From Aphelocoma coerulescens (Eukaryota > Chordata > Aves > Passeriformes > Corvidae): 64,000 bases of DNA. Position 1 is the stretch's first letter. Every line of letters begins with the position of its first letter. This document shows positions 37,601 through 49,698 of the stretch, piece by piece. The notes beneath the pieces are model-generated. The model saw nothing but the letters and a program-made list of their open reading frames with translations. It was not told where the DNA came from and searched no databases. Location of the stretch: positions 308,069 through 372,068 of the forward strand of contig NW_027183517.1 of the NCBI RefSeq assembly GCF_041296385.1, written 5' to 3'. The position numbers and the translations under genes were made by a program.

Positions 37601-39206
37601 CAAGTGGGCAACGGAGCTGCGAGAGTGCATCATGTGACGGCACATCTCTCTGAGAGAGGAGCTTTCGAGCCGCAGCGCGTTGCGCCCGGTTTCAAGGCTA
37701 CTTGGAGGAGTGGGGGGTACTTGAAGAACGCCTTCTTTCTGGGCGCGTCCTTCTGGGTGTGCTCAAGCTGCATGGACTAGGCAGCACTGGAGGTGTAAGA
37801 ACCTGTTTCTGGCCAGCTTGTGTGCTGGAGTGCAAGGGCTGCGCCTTCCTTTCTGAAGCAGCCCAGAGCATTCTCAGCGGAACCTGCTTGTGAAGCAGCT
37901 CTCGGCTGGACATTTGCGAGTCGCTGCACTGAAGTGCATGAAGCCGGTGCCCAGCTGCTTCGTCCTTCGCTTTCTGGGCTCTGGACAGAACTGAAGCGCA
38001 GCGATGGCTTGGAGCTTTGCCGCTCTTCAGCGTGAACACTGCACGCAGCCAGAGGCTGGACATTTGCGAGTCGCTGCACTGAAGTGCATGAAGCCGGTGC
38101 CCAGCTGCTTCGTCCTTCGCCTTCTGGGCTCTGGACAGAACTGAAGCGCAGCGATGGCTTGGAGCTTTGCCGCTCTTCAGCGCGAACACTGCACGCAGCC
38201 ACAGGCTGCTGTGCACGGCTTTTCCTCAGCTCGACGTACCGTCATTCTCTTGCTGTTTCCCAGCGTCGAAAGTGTCCGTGTAGCTCTCGCTCAGCGAAAT
38301 GCGTCAGGAGAGAAACACTTGCTGGATGAGCCTTTCGCTGGCCAAGACTTTCAACACAGCACCACCATTCGGGCAAGGAGGAGGAGAAAGGAAGACCATC
38401 TTTGCGTCCTGGCCCGTCCTTCTGTGCGAGACGCCTCTCCGCCTCTTCGCTCCCTGCAAGGCTGTAGTGTGCGCGCCGGCACGCGGAAGCGAGAGGGCAG
38501 GTGCAGAGAGCACCGCGATCTGACGGCGCCGTGCAGGCTGGAAAGGAAAGAGGGCTGCCACTGGAATGTGGTGCAAGTACAGGTTTGCACGCGTCGAGGG
38601 TAAGCTCTGGGTGAGCTTGTTGACCTAAAGCTGTTCTCTGTGCCAGACGTAGCCGAGAATCTTTCCGTTGAGATTCAGGCTACCGCGCAAACAGAATGTG
38701 GTGCTACCTAGCGCTGCGAGGGAAAGTGCATAGCCCAGGCGTGTTTCGGCAGAAGCAGCAGCACGGAGGGTTTCTCTGCCGGCACCGCGGCTCCCTGTGC
38801 GAGAAGTAGACGACGGCTCGACTCCGGCAGAATGAAAGCGCGACACGGTACGAAGAGCGTAAGAATGAAGGCAGAGCACCGAGCTGCCGTGCGCCATCGC
38901 GCAGGCTGCAAGAGGAAGCGTGCCTGGCCACCGGCTCCTTTGCGGATTCACGTTAGCACTTGAAAACAGAAAGTTCCACTCGCAGCTACTGGTGCTGCTA
39001 CCTCTTTCTCTTCCAGCTTTCCCTGGAAAGAACTGTGCCCAGGTTTAGGCTTCAACGCGCCGAGGTAACAGTGGCAGATGCGGCAGAGAATGGAAATACA
39101 GCGTGCAGCGGGCGGTTTCTGGTGCTTTACGGGAGGCAAGGGGAAAGTGCAGCGCAGCAGTGGCTTTTACTTCTGGAGCCTTTTGCTTTGGTAGCAGCAG
39201 CTGCTG
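37601..39206. repeat. Unit 26, long
   Basis: Haplotype TTATCCTGTAC with the 150-bp duplication and the G near the end of the first duplicated copy (38052). It belongs to both the hexamer (copy of unit 20) and the trimer (partner of 29 and 32). Confidence 0.97.
37904..38203. repeat. 150-bp internal tandem duplication, unit 26
   Basis: Copy of the unit 20 duplication, with the boundary C-to-G change at 38052. Confidence 0.96.
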
Positions 39207-40662
39207 CAAGTGGGCAACGGAGCTGCGAGAGTGCATCATGTGACGGCACATCTCTCTGAGAGAGGAGCTTTCGAGCCGCAGCGCGTTGCGCCCGGTTTCA
39301 AGGCTACTTGGAGGAGTGGGGGGTACTTGAAGAACGCCTTCTTTCTGGGCGCGCCCTACTGGGTGTGCTCAAGCTGCATGGACTCGGCAGCACTGGAGGT
39401 GTAAGAACCTGTTTCTGGCCAGCTTGTGTGCTGGAGTGCAAGGGCTGCGCCTTCCTTTCTGAAGCAGCCCAGAGCATTCTCAGCGGAACCTGCTTGTGAA
39501 GCAGCTCTCGGCTGGACATTTGCGAGTCGCTGCACTGAAGTGCATGAAGCCGGTGCCCAGCTGCTTCGTCCTTCGCCTTCTGGGCTCTGGACAGAACTGA
39601 AGCGCAGCGATGGCTTGGAGCTTTGCCGCTCTTCAGCGCGAACACTGCACGCAGCCACAGGCTGCTGTGCACGGCTTTTCCTCAGCTCGACGTACAGTCA
39701 TTGTCTTGCTGTTTCCCAGCGTCGAAAGTGTCCGTGTAGCTCTCGCTCAGCGAAATGCGTCAGGAGAGAAACACTTGCTGGATGAGCCTTTCGCTGGCCA
39801 AGACTTTCAACACAGCACCACCATTCGGGCAAGGAGGAGGAGAAAGGAAGACCATCTTTGCGTCCTGGCCCGTCCTTCTGTGCGAGACGCCTCTCCGCCT
39901 CTTCGCTCCCTGCAAGGCTGTAGTGTGCGCGCCGGCACGCGGAAGCGAGAGGGCAGGTGCAGAGAGCACCGCGATCTGACGGCGCCGTGCAGGCTGGAAA
40001 GGAAAGAGGGCTGCCACTGGAATGTGGTGCAAGTACAGGTTTGCACGCGTCGAGGGTAAGCTCTGGGTGAGCTTGTTGACCTAAAGCTGTTCTCTGTGCC
40101 AGACGTAGCCGAGAATCTTTCCGTTGAGATTCAGGCTACCGCGCAAACAGAATGTGGTGCTACCTAGCGCTGCGAGGGAAAGTGCATAGCCCAGGCGTGT
40201 TTCGGCAGAAGCAGCAGCACGGAGGGTTTCTCTGCCGGCACCGCGGCTCCCTGTGCGAGAAGTAGACGACGGCTCGACTCCGGCAGAATGAAAGCGCGAC
40301 ACGGTACGAAGAGCGTAAGAATGAAGGCAGAGCACCGAGCTGCCGTGCGCCATCGCGCAGGCTGCAAGAGGAAGCATGCCTGGCCACCGGCTCCTTTGCG
40401 GATTCACGTTAGCACTTGAAAACAGAAAGTTCCACTCGCAGCTACTGGTGCTGCTACCTCTTTCTCTTCCAGCTTTCCCTGGAAAGAACTGTGCCCAGGT
40501 TTAGGCTTCAACGCGCCGAGGTAACAGTGGCAGATGCGGCAGAGAATGGAAATACAGCGTGCAGCGGGCGGTTTCTGGTGCTTTACGGGAGGCAAGGGGA
40601 AAGTGCAGCGCAGCAGTGGCTTTTACTTCTGGAGCCTTTTGCTTTGGTAGCAGCAGCTGCTG
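39207..40662. repeat. Unit 27, short
   Basis: Haplotype CACTAGTGTAC with A at offset 1170, a G-to-A change in a CpG shared with units 30 and 34. Middle member of the trimer. Confidence 0.97.
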
Positions 40663-42118
40663 CAAGTGGGCAACGGAGCTGCGAGAGTGCATCATGTGAC
40701 GGCACATCTCTCTGAGAGAGGAGCTTTCGAGCCGCAGCGCGTTGCGCCCGGTTTCAAGGCTACTTGGAGGAGTGGGGGGTACTTGAAGAACGCCTTCTTT
40801 CTGGGCGCGCCCTACTGGGTGTGCTCAAGCTGCATGGACTCGGCAGCACTGGAGGTGTAAGAACCTGTTTCTGGCCAGCTTGTGTGCTGGAGTGCAAGGG
40901 CTGCGCCTTCCTTTCTGAAGCAGCCCAGAGCATTCTCAGCGGAACCTGCTTGTGAAGCAGCTCTCGGCTGGACATTTGCGAGTCGCTGCACTGAAGTGCA
41001 TGAAGCCGGTGCCCAGCTGCTTCGTCCTTCGCCTTCTGGGCTCTGGACAGAACTGAAGCGCAGCGATGGCTTGGAGCTTTGCCGCTCTTCAGCGCGAACA
41101 CTGCACGCAGCCACAGGCTGCTGTGCACGGCTTTTCCTCAGCTCGACGTACCGTCATTCTCTTGCTGTTTCCCAGCGTCGAAAGTGTCCGTGTAGCTCTC
41201 GCTCAGCAAAATGCGTCAGGAGAGAAACACTTGCTGGATGAGCCTTTCGCTGGCCAAGACTTTCAACACAGCACCACCATTCGGGCAAGGAGGAGGAGAA
41301 AGGAAGACCATCTTTGCGTCCTGGCCCGTCCTTCTGTGCGAGACGCCTCTCCGCCTCTTCGCTCCCTGCAAGGCTGTAGTGTGCGCGCCGGCACGCGGAA
41401 GCGAGAGGGCAGGTGCAGAGAGCACCGCGATCTGACGGCGCCGTGCAGGCTGGAAAGGAAAGAGCGCTGCCACTGGAATGTGGTGCAAGTACAGGTTTGC
41501 ACGCGTCGAGGGTAAGCTCTGGGTGAGCTTGTTGACCTAAAGCTGTTCTCTGTGCCAGACGTAGCCGAGAATCTTTCCGTTGAGATTCAGGCTACCGCGC
41601 AAACAGAATGTGGTGCTACCTAGCGCTGCGAGGGAAAGGGCATAGCCCAGGCGTGTTTCGGCAGAAGCAGCAGCACGGAGGGTTTCTCTGCCGGCACCGC
41701 GGCTCCCTGTGCGAGAAGTAGACGACGGCTCGACTCCGGCAGAATGAAAGCGCGACACGGTACGAAGAGCGTAAGAATGAAGGCAGAGCACCGAGCTGCC
41801 GTGCGCCATCGCGCAGGCTGCAAGAGGAAGCGTGCCTGGCCACCGGCTCCTTTGCGGATTCACGTTAGCACTTGAAAACAGAAAGTTCCACTCGCAGCTA
41901 CTGGTGCTGCTACCTCTTTCTCTTCCAGCTTTCCCTGGAAAGAACTGTGCCCAGGTTTAGGCTTCAACGCGCCGAGGTAACAGTGGCAGATGCGGCAGAG
42001 AATGGAAATACAGCGTGCAGCGGGCGGTTTCTGGTGCTTTACGGGAGGCAAGGGGAAAGTGCAGCGCAGCAGTGGCTTTTACTTCTGGAGCCTTTTGCTT
42101 TGGTAGCAGCAGCTGCTG
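40663..42118. repeat. Unit 28, short
   Basis: Haplotype CACTCCTCGAC with A at offset 546, a G-to-A change in a CpG shared only with unit 31. Third member of the trimer. Confidence 0.97.
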
Positions 42119-43724
42119 CAAGTGGGCAACGGAGCTGCGAGAGTGCATCATGTGACGGCACATCTCTCTGAGAGAGGAGCTTTCGAGCCGCAGCGCGTTG
42201 CGCCCGGTTTCAAGGCTACTTGGAGGAGTGGGGGGTACTTGAAGAACGCCTTCTTTCTGGGCGCGTCCTTCTGGGTGTGCTCAAGCTGCATGGACTAGGC
42301 AGCACTGGAGGTGTAAGAACCTGTTTCTGGCCAGCTTGTGTGCTGGAGTGCAAGGGCTGCGCCTTCCTTTCTGAAGCAGCCCAGAGCATTCTCAGCGGAA
42401 CCTGCTTGTGAAGCAGCTCTCGGCTGGACATTTGCGAGTCGCTGCACTGAAGTGCATGAAGCCGGTGCCCAGCTGCTTCGTCCTTCGCTTTCTGGGCTCT
42501 GGACAGAACTGAAGCGCAGCGATGGCTTGGAGCTTTGCCGCTCTTCAGCGTGAACACTGCACGCAGCCAGAGGCTGGACATTTGCGAGTCGCTGCACTGA
42601 AGTGCATGAAGCCGGTGCCCAGCTGCTTCGTCCTTCGCCTTCTGGGCTCTGGACAGAACTGAAGCGCAGCGATGGCTTGGAGCTTTGCCGCTCTTCAGCG
42701 CGAACACTGCACGCAGCCACAGGCTGCTGTGCACGGCTTTTCCTCAGCTCGACGTACCGTCATTCTCTTGCTGTTTCCCAGCGTCGAAAGTGTCCGTGTA
42801 GCTCTCGCTCAGCGAAATGCGTCAGGAGAGAAACACTTGCTGGATGAGCCTTTCGCTGGCCAAGACTTTCAACACAGCACCACCATTCGGGCAAGGAGGA
42901 GGAGAAAGGAAGACCATCTTTGCGTCCTGGCCCGTCCTTCTGTGCGAGACGCCTCTCCGCCTCTTCGCTCCCTGCAAGGCTGTAGTGTGCGCGCCGGCAC
43001 GCGGAAGCGAGAGGGCAGGTGCAGAGAGCACCGCGATCTGACGGCGCCGTGCAGGCTGGAAAGGAAAGAGGGCTGCCACTGGAATGTGGTGCAAGTACAG
43101 GTTTGCACGCGTCGAGGGTAAGCTCTGGGTGAGCTTGTTGACCTAAAGCTGTTCTCTGTGCCAGACGTAGCCGAGAATCTTTCCGTTGAGATTCAGGCTA
43201 CCGCGCAAACAGAATGTGGTGCTACCTAGCGCTGCGAGGGAAAGTGCATAGCCCAGGCGTGTTTCGGCAGAAGCAGCAGCACGGAGGGTTTCTCTGCCGG
43301 CACCGCGGCTCCCTGTGCGAGAAGTAGACGACGGCTCGACTCCGGCAGAATGAAAGCGCGACACGGTACGAAGAGCGTAAGAATGAAGGCAGAGCACCGA
43401 GCTGCCGTGCGCCATCGCGCAGGCTGCAAGAGGAAGCGTGCCTGGCCACCGGCTCCTTTGCGGATTCACGTTAGCACTTGAAAACAGAAAGTTCCACTCG
43501 CAGCTACTGGTGCTGCTACCTCTTTCTCTTCCAGCTTTCCCTGGAAAGAACTGTGCCCAGGTTTAGGCTTCAACGCGCCGAGGTAACAGTGGCAGATGCG
43601 GCAGAGAATGGAAATACAGCGTGCAGCGGGCGGTTTCTGGTGCTTTACGGGAGGCAAGGGGAAAGTGCAGCGCAGCAGTGGCTTTTACTTCTGGAGCCTT
43701 TTGCTTTGGTAGCAGCAGCTGCTG
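42119..43724. repeat. Unit 29, long
   Basis: Haplotype TTATCCTGTAC with the 150-bp duplication. Trimer copy of unit 26. Confidence 0.97.
42422..42721. repeat. 150-bp internal tandem duplication, unit 29
   Basis: Trimer copy of the unit 26 duplication, boundary G present. Confidence 0.96.
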
Positions 43725-45180
43725 CAAGTGGGCAACGGAGCTGCGAGAGTGCATCATGTGACGGCACATCTCTCTGAGAGAGGAGCTTTCGAGCCGCAGC
43801 GCGTTGCGCCCGGTTTCAAGGCTACTTGGAGGAGTGGGGGGTACTTGAAGAACGCCTTCTTTCTGGGCGCGCCCTACTGGGTGTGCTCAAGCTGCATGGA
43901 CTCGGCAGCACTGGAGGTGTAAGAACCTGTTTCTGGCCAGCTTGTGTGCTGGAGTGCAAGGGCTGCGCCTTCCTTTCTGAAGCAGCCCAGAGCATTCTCA
44001 GCGGAACCTGCTTGTGAAGCAGCTCTCGGCTGGACATTTGCGAGTCGCTGCACTGAAGTGCATGAAGCCGGTGCCCAGCTGCTTCGTCCTTCGCCTTCTG
44101 GGCTCTGGACAGAACTGAAGCGCAGCGATGGCTTGGAGCTTTGCCGCTCTTCAGCGCGAACACTGCACGCAGCCACAGGCTGCTGTGCACGGCTTTTCCT
44201 CAGCTCGACGTACAGTCATTGTCTTGCTGTTTCCCAGCGTCGAAAGTGTCCGTGTAGCTCTCGCTCAGCGAAATGCGTCAGGAGAGAAACACTTGCTGGA
44301 TGAGCCTTTCGCTGGCCAAGACTTTCAACACAGCACCACCATTCGGGCAAGGAGGAGGAGAAAGGAAGACCATCTTTGCGTCCTGGCCCGTCCTTCTGTG
44401 CGAGACGCCTCTCCGCCTCTTCGCTCCCTGCAAGGCTGTAGTGTGCGCGCCGGCACGCGGAAGCGAGAGGGCAGGTGCAGAGAGCACCGCGATCTGACGG
44501 CGCCGTGCAGGCTGGAAAGGAAAGAGGGCTGCCACTGGAATGTGGTGCAAGTACAGGTTTGCACGCGTCGAGGGTAAGCTCTGGGTGAGCTTGTTGACCT
44601 AAAGCTGTTCTCTGTGCCAGACGTAGCCGAGAATCTTTCCGTTGAGATTCAGGCTACCGCGCAAACAGAATGTGGTGCTACCTAGCGCTGCGAGGGAAAG
44701 TGCATAGCCCAGGCGTGTTTCGGCAGAAGCAGCAGCACGGAGGGTTTCTCTGCCGGCACCGCGGCTCCCTGTGCGAGAAGTAGACGACGGCTCGACTCCG
44801 GCAGAATGAAAGCGCGACACGGTACGAAGAGCGTAAGAATGAAGGCAGAGCACCGAGCTGCCGTGCGCCATCGCGCAGGCTGCAAGAGGAAGCATGCCTG
44901 GCCACCGGCTCCTTTGCGGATTCACGTTAGCACTTGAAAACAGAAAGTTCCACTCGCAGCTACTGGTGCTGCTACCTCTTTCTCTTCCAGCTTTCCCTGG
45001 AAAGAACTGTGCCCAGGTTTAGGCTTCAACGCGCCGAGGTAACAGTGGCAGATGCGGCAGAGAATGGAAATACAGCGTGCAGCGGGCGGTTTCTGGTGCT
45101 TTACGGGAGGCAAGGGGAAAGTGCAGCGCAGCAGTGGCTTTTACTTCTGGAGCCTTTTGCTTTGGTAGCAGCAGCTGCTG
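43725..45180. repeat. Unit 30, short
   Basis: Haplotype CACTAGTGTAC with A at offset 1170. Trimer copy of unit 27. Confidence 0.97.
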
Positions 45181-46636
45181 CAAGTGGGCAACGGAGCTGC
45201 GAGAGTGCATCATGTGACGGCACATCTCTCTGAGAGAGGAGCTTTCGAGCCGCAGCGCGTTGCGCCCGGTTTCAAGGCTACTTGGAGGAGTGGGGGGTAC
45301 TTGAAGAACGCCTTCTTTCTGGGCGCGCCCTACTGGGTGTGCTCAAGCTGCATGGACTCGGCAGCACTGGAGGTGTAAGAACCTGTTTCTGGCCAGCTTG
45401 TGTGCTGGAGTGCAAGGGCTGCGCCTTCCTTTCTGAAGCAGCCCAGAGCATTCTCAGCGGAACCTGCTTGTGAAGCAGCTCTCGGCTGGACATTTGCGAG
45501 TCGCTGCACTGAAGTGCATGAAGCCGGTGCCCAGCTGCTTCGTCCTTCGCCTTCTGGGCTCTGGACAGAACTGAAGCGCAGCGATGGCTTGGAGCTTTGC
45601 CGCTCTTCAGCGCGAACACTGCACGCAGCCACAGGCTGCTGTGCACGGCTTTTCCTCAGCTCGACGTACCGTCATTCTCTTGCTGTTTCCCAGCGTCGAA
45701 AGTGTCCGTGTAGCTCTCGCTCAGCAAAATGCGTCAGGAGAGAAACACTTGCTGGATGAGCCTTTCGCTGGCCAAGACTTTCAACACAGCACCACCATTC
45801 GGGCAAGGAGGAGGAGAAAGGAAGACCATCTTTGCGTCCTGGCCCGTCCTTCTGTGCGAGACGCCTCTCCGCCTCTTCGCTCCCTGCAAGGCTGTAGTGT
45901 GCGCGCCGGCACGCGGAAGCGAGAGGGCAGGTGCAGAGAGCACCGCGATCTGACGGCGCCGTGCAGGCTGGAAAGGAAAGAGCGCTGCCACTGGAATGTG
46001 GTGCAAGTACAGGTTTGCACGCGTCGAGGGTAAGCTCTGGGTGAGCTTGTTGACCTAAAGCTGTTCTCTGTGCCAGACGTAGCCGAGAATCTTTCCGTTG
46101 AGATTCAGGCTACCGCGCAAACAGAATGTGGTGCTACCTAGCGCTGCGAGGGAAAGGGCATAGCCCAGGCGTGTTTCGGCAGAAGCAGCAGCACGGAGGG
46201 TTTCTCTGCCGGCACCGCGGCTCCCTGTGCGAGAAGTAGACGACGGCTCGACTCCGGCAGAATGAAAGCGCGACACGGTACGAAGAGCGTAAGAATGAAG
46301 GCAGAGCACCGAGCTGCCGTGCGCCATCGCGCAGGCTGCAAGAGGAAGCGTGCCTGGCCACCGGCTCCTTTGCGGATTCACGTTAGCACTTGAAAACAGA
46401 AAGTTCCACTCGCAGCTACTGGTGCTGCTACCTCTTTCTCTTCCAGCTTTCCCTGGAAAGAACTGTGCCCAGGTTTAGGCTTCAACGCGCCGAGGTAACA
46501 GTGGCAGATGCGGCAGAGAATGGAAATACAGCGTGCAGCGGGCGGTTTCTGGTGCTTTACGGGAGGCAAGGGGAAAGTGCAGCGCAGCAGTGGCTTTTAC
46601 TTCTGGAGCCTTTTGCTTTGGTAGCAGCAGCTGCTG
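45181..46636. repeat. Unit 31, short
   Basis: Haplotype CACTCCTCGAC with A at offset 546. Trimer copy of unit 28. Confidence 0.97.
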
Positions 46637-48242
46637 CAAGTGGGCAACGGAGCTGCGAGAGTGCATCATGTGACGGCACATCTCTCTGAGAGAGGAGCTT
46701 TCGAGCCGCAGCGCGTTGCGCCCGGTTTCAAGGCTACTTGGAGGAGTGGGGGGTACTTGAAGAACGCCTTCTTTCTGGGCGCGTCCTTCTGGGTGTGCTC
46801 AAGCTGCATGGACTAGGCAGCACTGGAGGTGTAAGAACCTGTTTCTGGCCAGCTTGTGTGCTGGAGTGCAAGGGCTGCGCCTTCCTTTCTGAAGCAGCCC
46901 AGAGCATTCTCAGCGGAACCTGCTTGTGAAGCAGCTCTCGGCTGGACATTTGCGAGTCGCTGCACTGAAGTGCATGAAGCCGGTGCCCAGCTGCTTCGTC
47001 CTTCGCTTTCTGGGCTCTGGACAGAACTGAAGCGCAGCGATGGCTTGGAGCTTTGCCGCTCTTCAGCGTGAACACTGCACGCAGCCAGAGGCTGGACATT
47101 TGCGAGTCGCTGCACTGAAGTGCATGAAGCCGGTGCCCAGCTGCTTCGTCCTTCGCCTTCTGGGCTCTGGACAGAACTGAAGCGCAGCGATGGCTTGGAG
47201 CTTTGCCGCTCTTCAGCGCGAACACTGCACGCAGCCACAGGCTGCTGTGCACGGCTTTTCCTCAGCTCGACGTACCGTCATTCTCTTGCTGTTTCCCAGC
47301 GTCGAAAGTGTCCGTGTAGCTCTCGCTCAGCGAAATGCGTCAGGAGAGAAACACTTGCTGGATGAGCCTTTCGCTGGCCAAGACTTTCAACACAGCACCA
47401 CCATTCGGGCAAGGAGGAGGAGAAAGGAAGACCATCTTTGCGTCCTGGCCCGTCCTTCTGTGCGAGACGCCTCTCCGCCTCTTCGCTCCCTGCAAGGCTG
47501 TAGTGTGCGCGCCGGCACGCGGAAGCGAGAGGGCAGGTGCAGAGAGCACCGCGATCTGACGGCGCTGTGCAGGCTGGAAAGGAAAGAGGGCTGCCACTGG
47601 AATGTGGTGCAAGTACAGGTTTGCACGCGTCGAGGGTAAGCTCTGGGTGAGCTTGTTGACCTAAAGCTGTTCTCTGTGCCAGACGTAGCCGAGAATCTTT
47701 CCGTTGAGATTCAGGCTACCGCGCAAACAGAATGTGGTGCTACCTAGCGCTGCGAGGGAAAGTGCATAGCCCAGGCGTGTTTCGGCAGAAGCAGCAGCAC
47801 GGAGGGTTTCTCTGCCGGCACCGCGGCTCCCTGTGCGAGAAGTAGACGACGGCTCGACTCCGGCAGAATGAAAGCGCGACACGGTACGAAGAGCGTAAGA
47901 ATGAAGGCAGAGCACCGAGCTGCCGTGCGCCATCGCGCAGGCTGCAAGAGGAAGCGTGCCTGGCCACCGGCTCCTTTGCGGATTCACGTTAGCACTTGAA
48001 AACAGAAAGTTCCACTCGCAGCTACTGGTGCTGCTACCTCTTTCTCTTCCAGCTTTCCCTGGAAAGAACTGTGCCCAGGTTTAGGCTTCAACGCGCCGAG
48101 GTAACAGTGGCAGATGCGGCAGAGAATGGAAATACAGCGTGCAGCGGGCGGTTTCTGGTGCTTTACGGGAGGCAAGGGGAAAGTGCAGCGCAGCAGTGGC
48201 TTTTACTTCTGGAGCCTTTTGCTTTGGTAGCAGCAGCTGCTG
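46637..48242. repeat. Unit 32, long
   Basis: Haplotype TTATCCTGTAC with the 150-bp duplication. Third trimer copy of unit 26, with one private C-to-T in a CpG at 47566. Confidence 0.97.
46940..47239. repeat. 150-bp internal tandem duplication, unit 32
   Basis: Third trimer copy, boundary G present. Confidence 0.96.
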
Positions 48243-49698
48243 CAAGTGGGCAACGGAGCTGCGAGAGTGCATCATGTGACGGCACATCTCTCTGAGAGAG
48301 GAGCTTTCGAGCCGCAGCGCGTTGCGCCCGGTTTCAAGGCTACTTGGAGGAGTGGGGGGTACTTGAAGAACGCCTTCTTTCTGGGCGCGCCCTACTGGGT
48401 GTGCTCAAGCTGCATGGACTCGGCAGCACTGGAGGTGTAAGAACCTGTTTCTGGCCAGCTTGTGTGCTGGAGTGCAAGGGCTGCGCCTTCCTTTCTGAAG
48501 CAGCCCAGAGCATTCTCAGCGGAACCTGCTTGTGAAGCAGCTCTCGGCTGGACATTTGCGAGTCGCTGCACTGAAGTGCATGAAGCCGGTGCCCAGCTGC
48601 TTCGTCCTTCGCCTTCTGGGCTCTGGACAGAACTGAAGCGCAGCGATGGCTTGGAGCTTTGCCGCTCTTCAGCGCGAACACTGCACGCAGCCACAGGCTG
48701 CTGTGCACGGCTTTTCCTCAGCTCGACGTACAGTCATTGTCTTGCTGTTTCCCAGCGTCGAAAGTGTCCGTGTAGCTCTCGCTCAGCGAAATGCGTCAGG
48801 AGAGAAACACTTGCTGGATGAGCCTTTCGCTGGCCAAGACTTTCAACACAGCACCACCATTCGGGCAAGGAGGAGGAGAAAGGAAGACCATCTTTGCGTC
48901 CTGGCCCGTCCTTCTGTGCGAGACGCCTCTCCGCCTCTTCGCTCCCTGCAAGGCTGTAGTGTGCGCGCCGGCACGCGGAAGCGAGAGGGCAGGTGCAGAG
49001 AGCACCGCGATCTGACGGCGCCGTGCAGGCTGGAAAGGAAAGAGCGCTGCCACTGGAATGTGGTGCAAGTACAGGTTTGCACGCGTCGAGGGTAAGCTCT
49101 GGGTGAGCTTGTTGACCTAAAGCTGTTCTCTGTGCCAGACGTAGCCGAGAATCTTTCCGTTGAGATTCAGGCTACCGCGCAAACAGAATGTGGTGCTACC
49201 TAGCGCTGCGAGGGAAAGGGCATAGCCCAGGCGTGTTTCGGCAGAAGCAGCAGCACGGAGGGTTTCTCTGCCGGCACCGCGGCTCCCTGTGCGAGAAGTA
49301 GACGACGGCTCGACTCCGGCAGAATGAAAGCGCGACACGGTACGAAGAGCGTAAGAATGAAGGCAGAGCACCGAGCTGCCGTGCGCCATCGCGCAGGCTG
49401 CAAGAGGAAGCGTGCCTGGCCACCGGCTCCTTTGCGGATTCACGTTAGCACTTGAAAACAGAAAGTTCCACTCGCAGCTACTGGTGCTGCTACCTCTTTC
49501 TCTTCCAGCTTTCCCTGGAAAGAACTGTGCCCAGGTTTAGGCTTCAACGCGCCGAGGTAACAGTGGCAGATGCGGCAGAGAATGGAAATACAGCGTGCAG
49601 CGGGCGGTTTCTGGTGCTTTACGGGAGGCAAGGGGAAAGTGCAGCGCAGCAGTGGCTTTTACTTCTGGAGCCTTTTGCTTTGGTAGCAGCAGCTGCTG
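48243..49698. repeat. Unit 33, short, mosaic
   Basis: Haplotype CACTAGTCGAC. Left part like units 27 and 30, right part (803 onward) like units 28 and 31. It has neither 546A nor 1170A. Confidence 0.97.

Larger units (their letters stand above)
21325..39854. repeat. Higher-order hexamer repeat, period 9,186 bp, two copies
   Basis: Units 16-20 recur as units 22-26 in the same order, including rare changes such as offset 305A with 603G (units 17 and 23) and the 28866/38052 G (units 20 and 26). The period is three 1,456-bp plus three 1,606-bp units. The diagnostic mismatches that end the tract are 21324 C versus 30510 A and 30669 C versus 39855 T. The tract is two periods plus 158 bp, fitting one tandem duplication with its junction in 30511-30668. 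No diagnostic difference between copies was seen. Confidence 0.88.
36948..49044. repeat. Higher-order trimer repeat, period 4,518 bp, about 2.7 copies
   Basis: The order long unit / short with offset 1170A / short with offset 546A occurs as units 26-27-28 and 29-30-31, and begins again as 32-33. The period is 1,606 + 1,456 + 1,456. The ends are set by 36947 G versus 41465 C and by 44527 G versus 49045 C. One private difference is seen inside: 47566 is T where the two earlier copies (38530, 43048) have C. This tract overlaps the right end of the hexamer repeat, so the two duplications happened in sequence. Confidence 0.88.
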
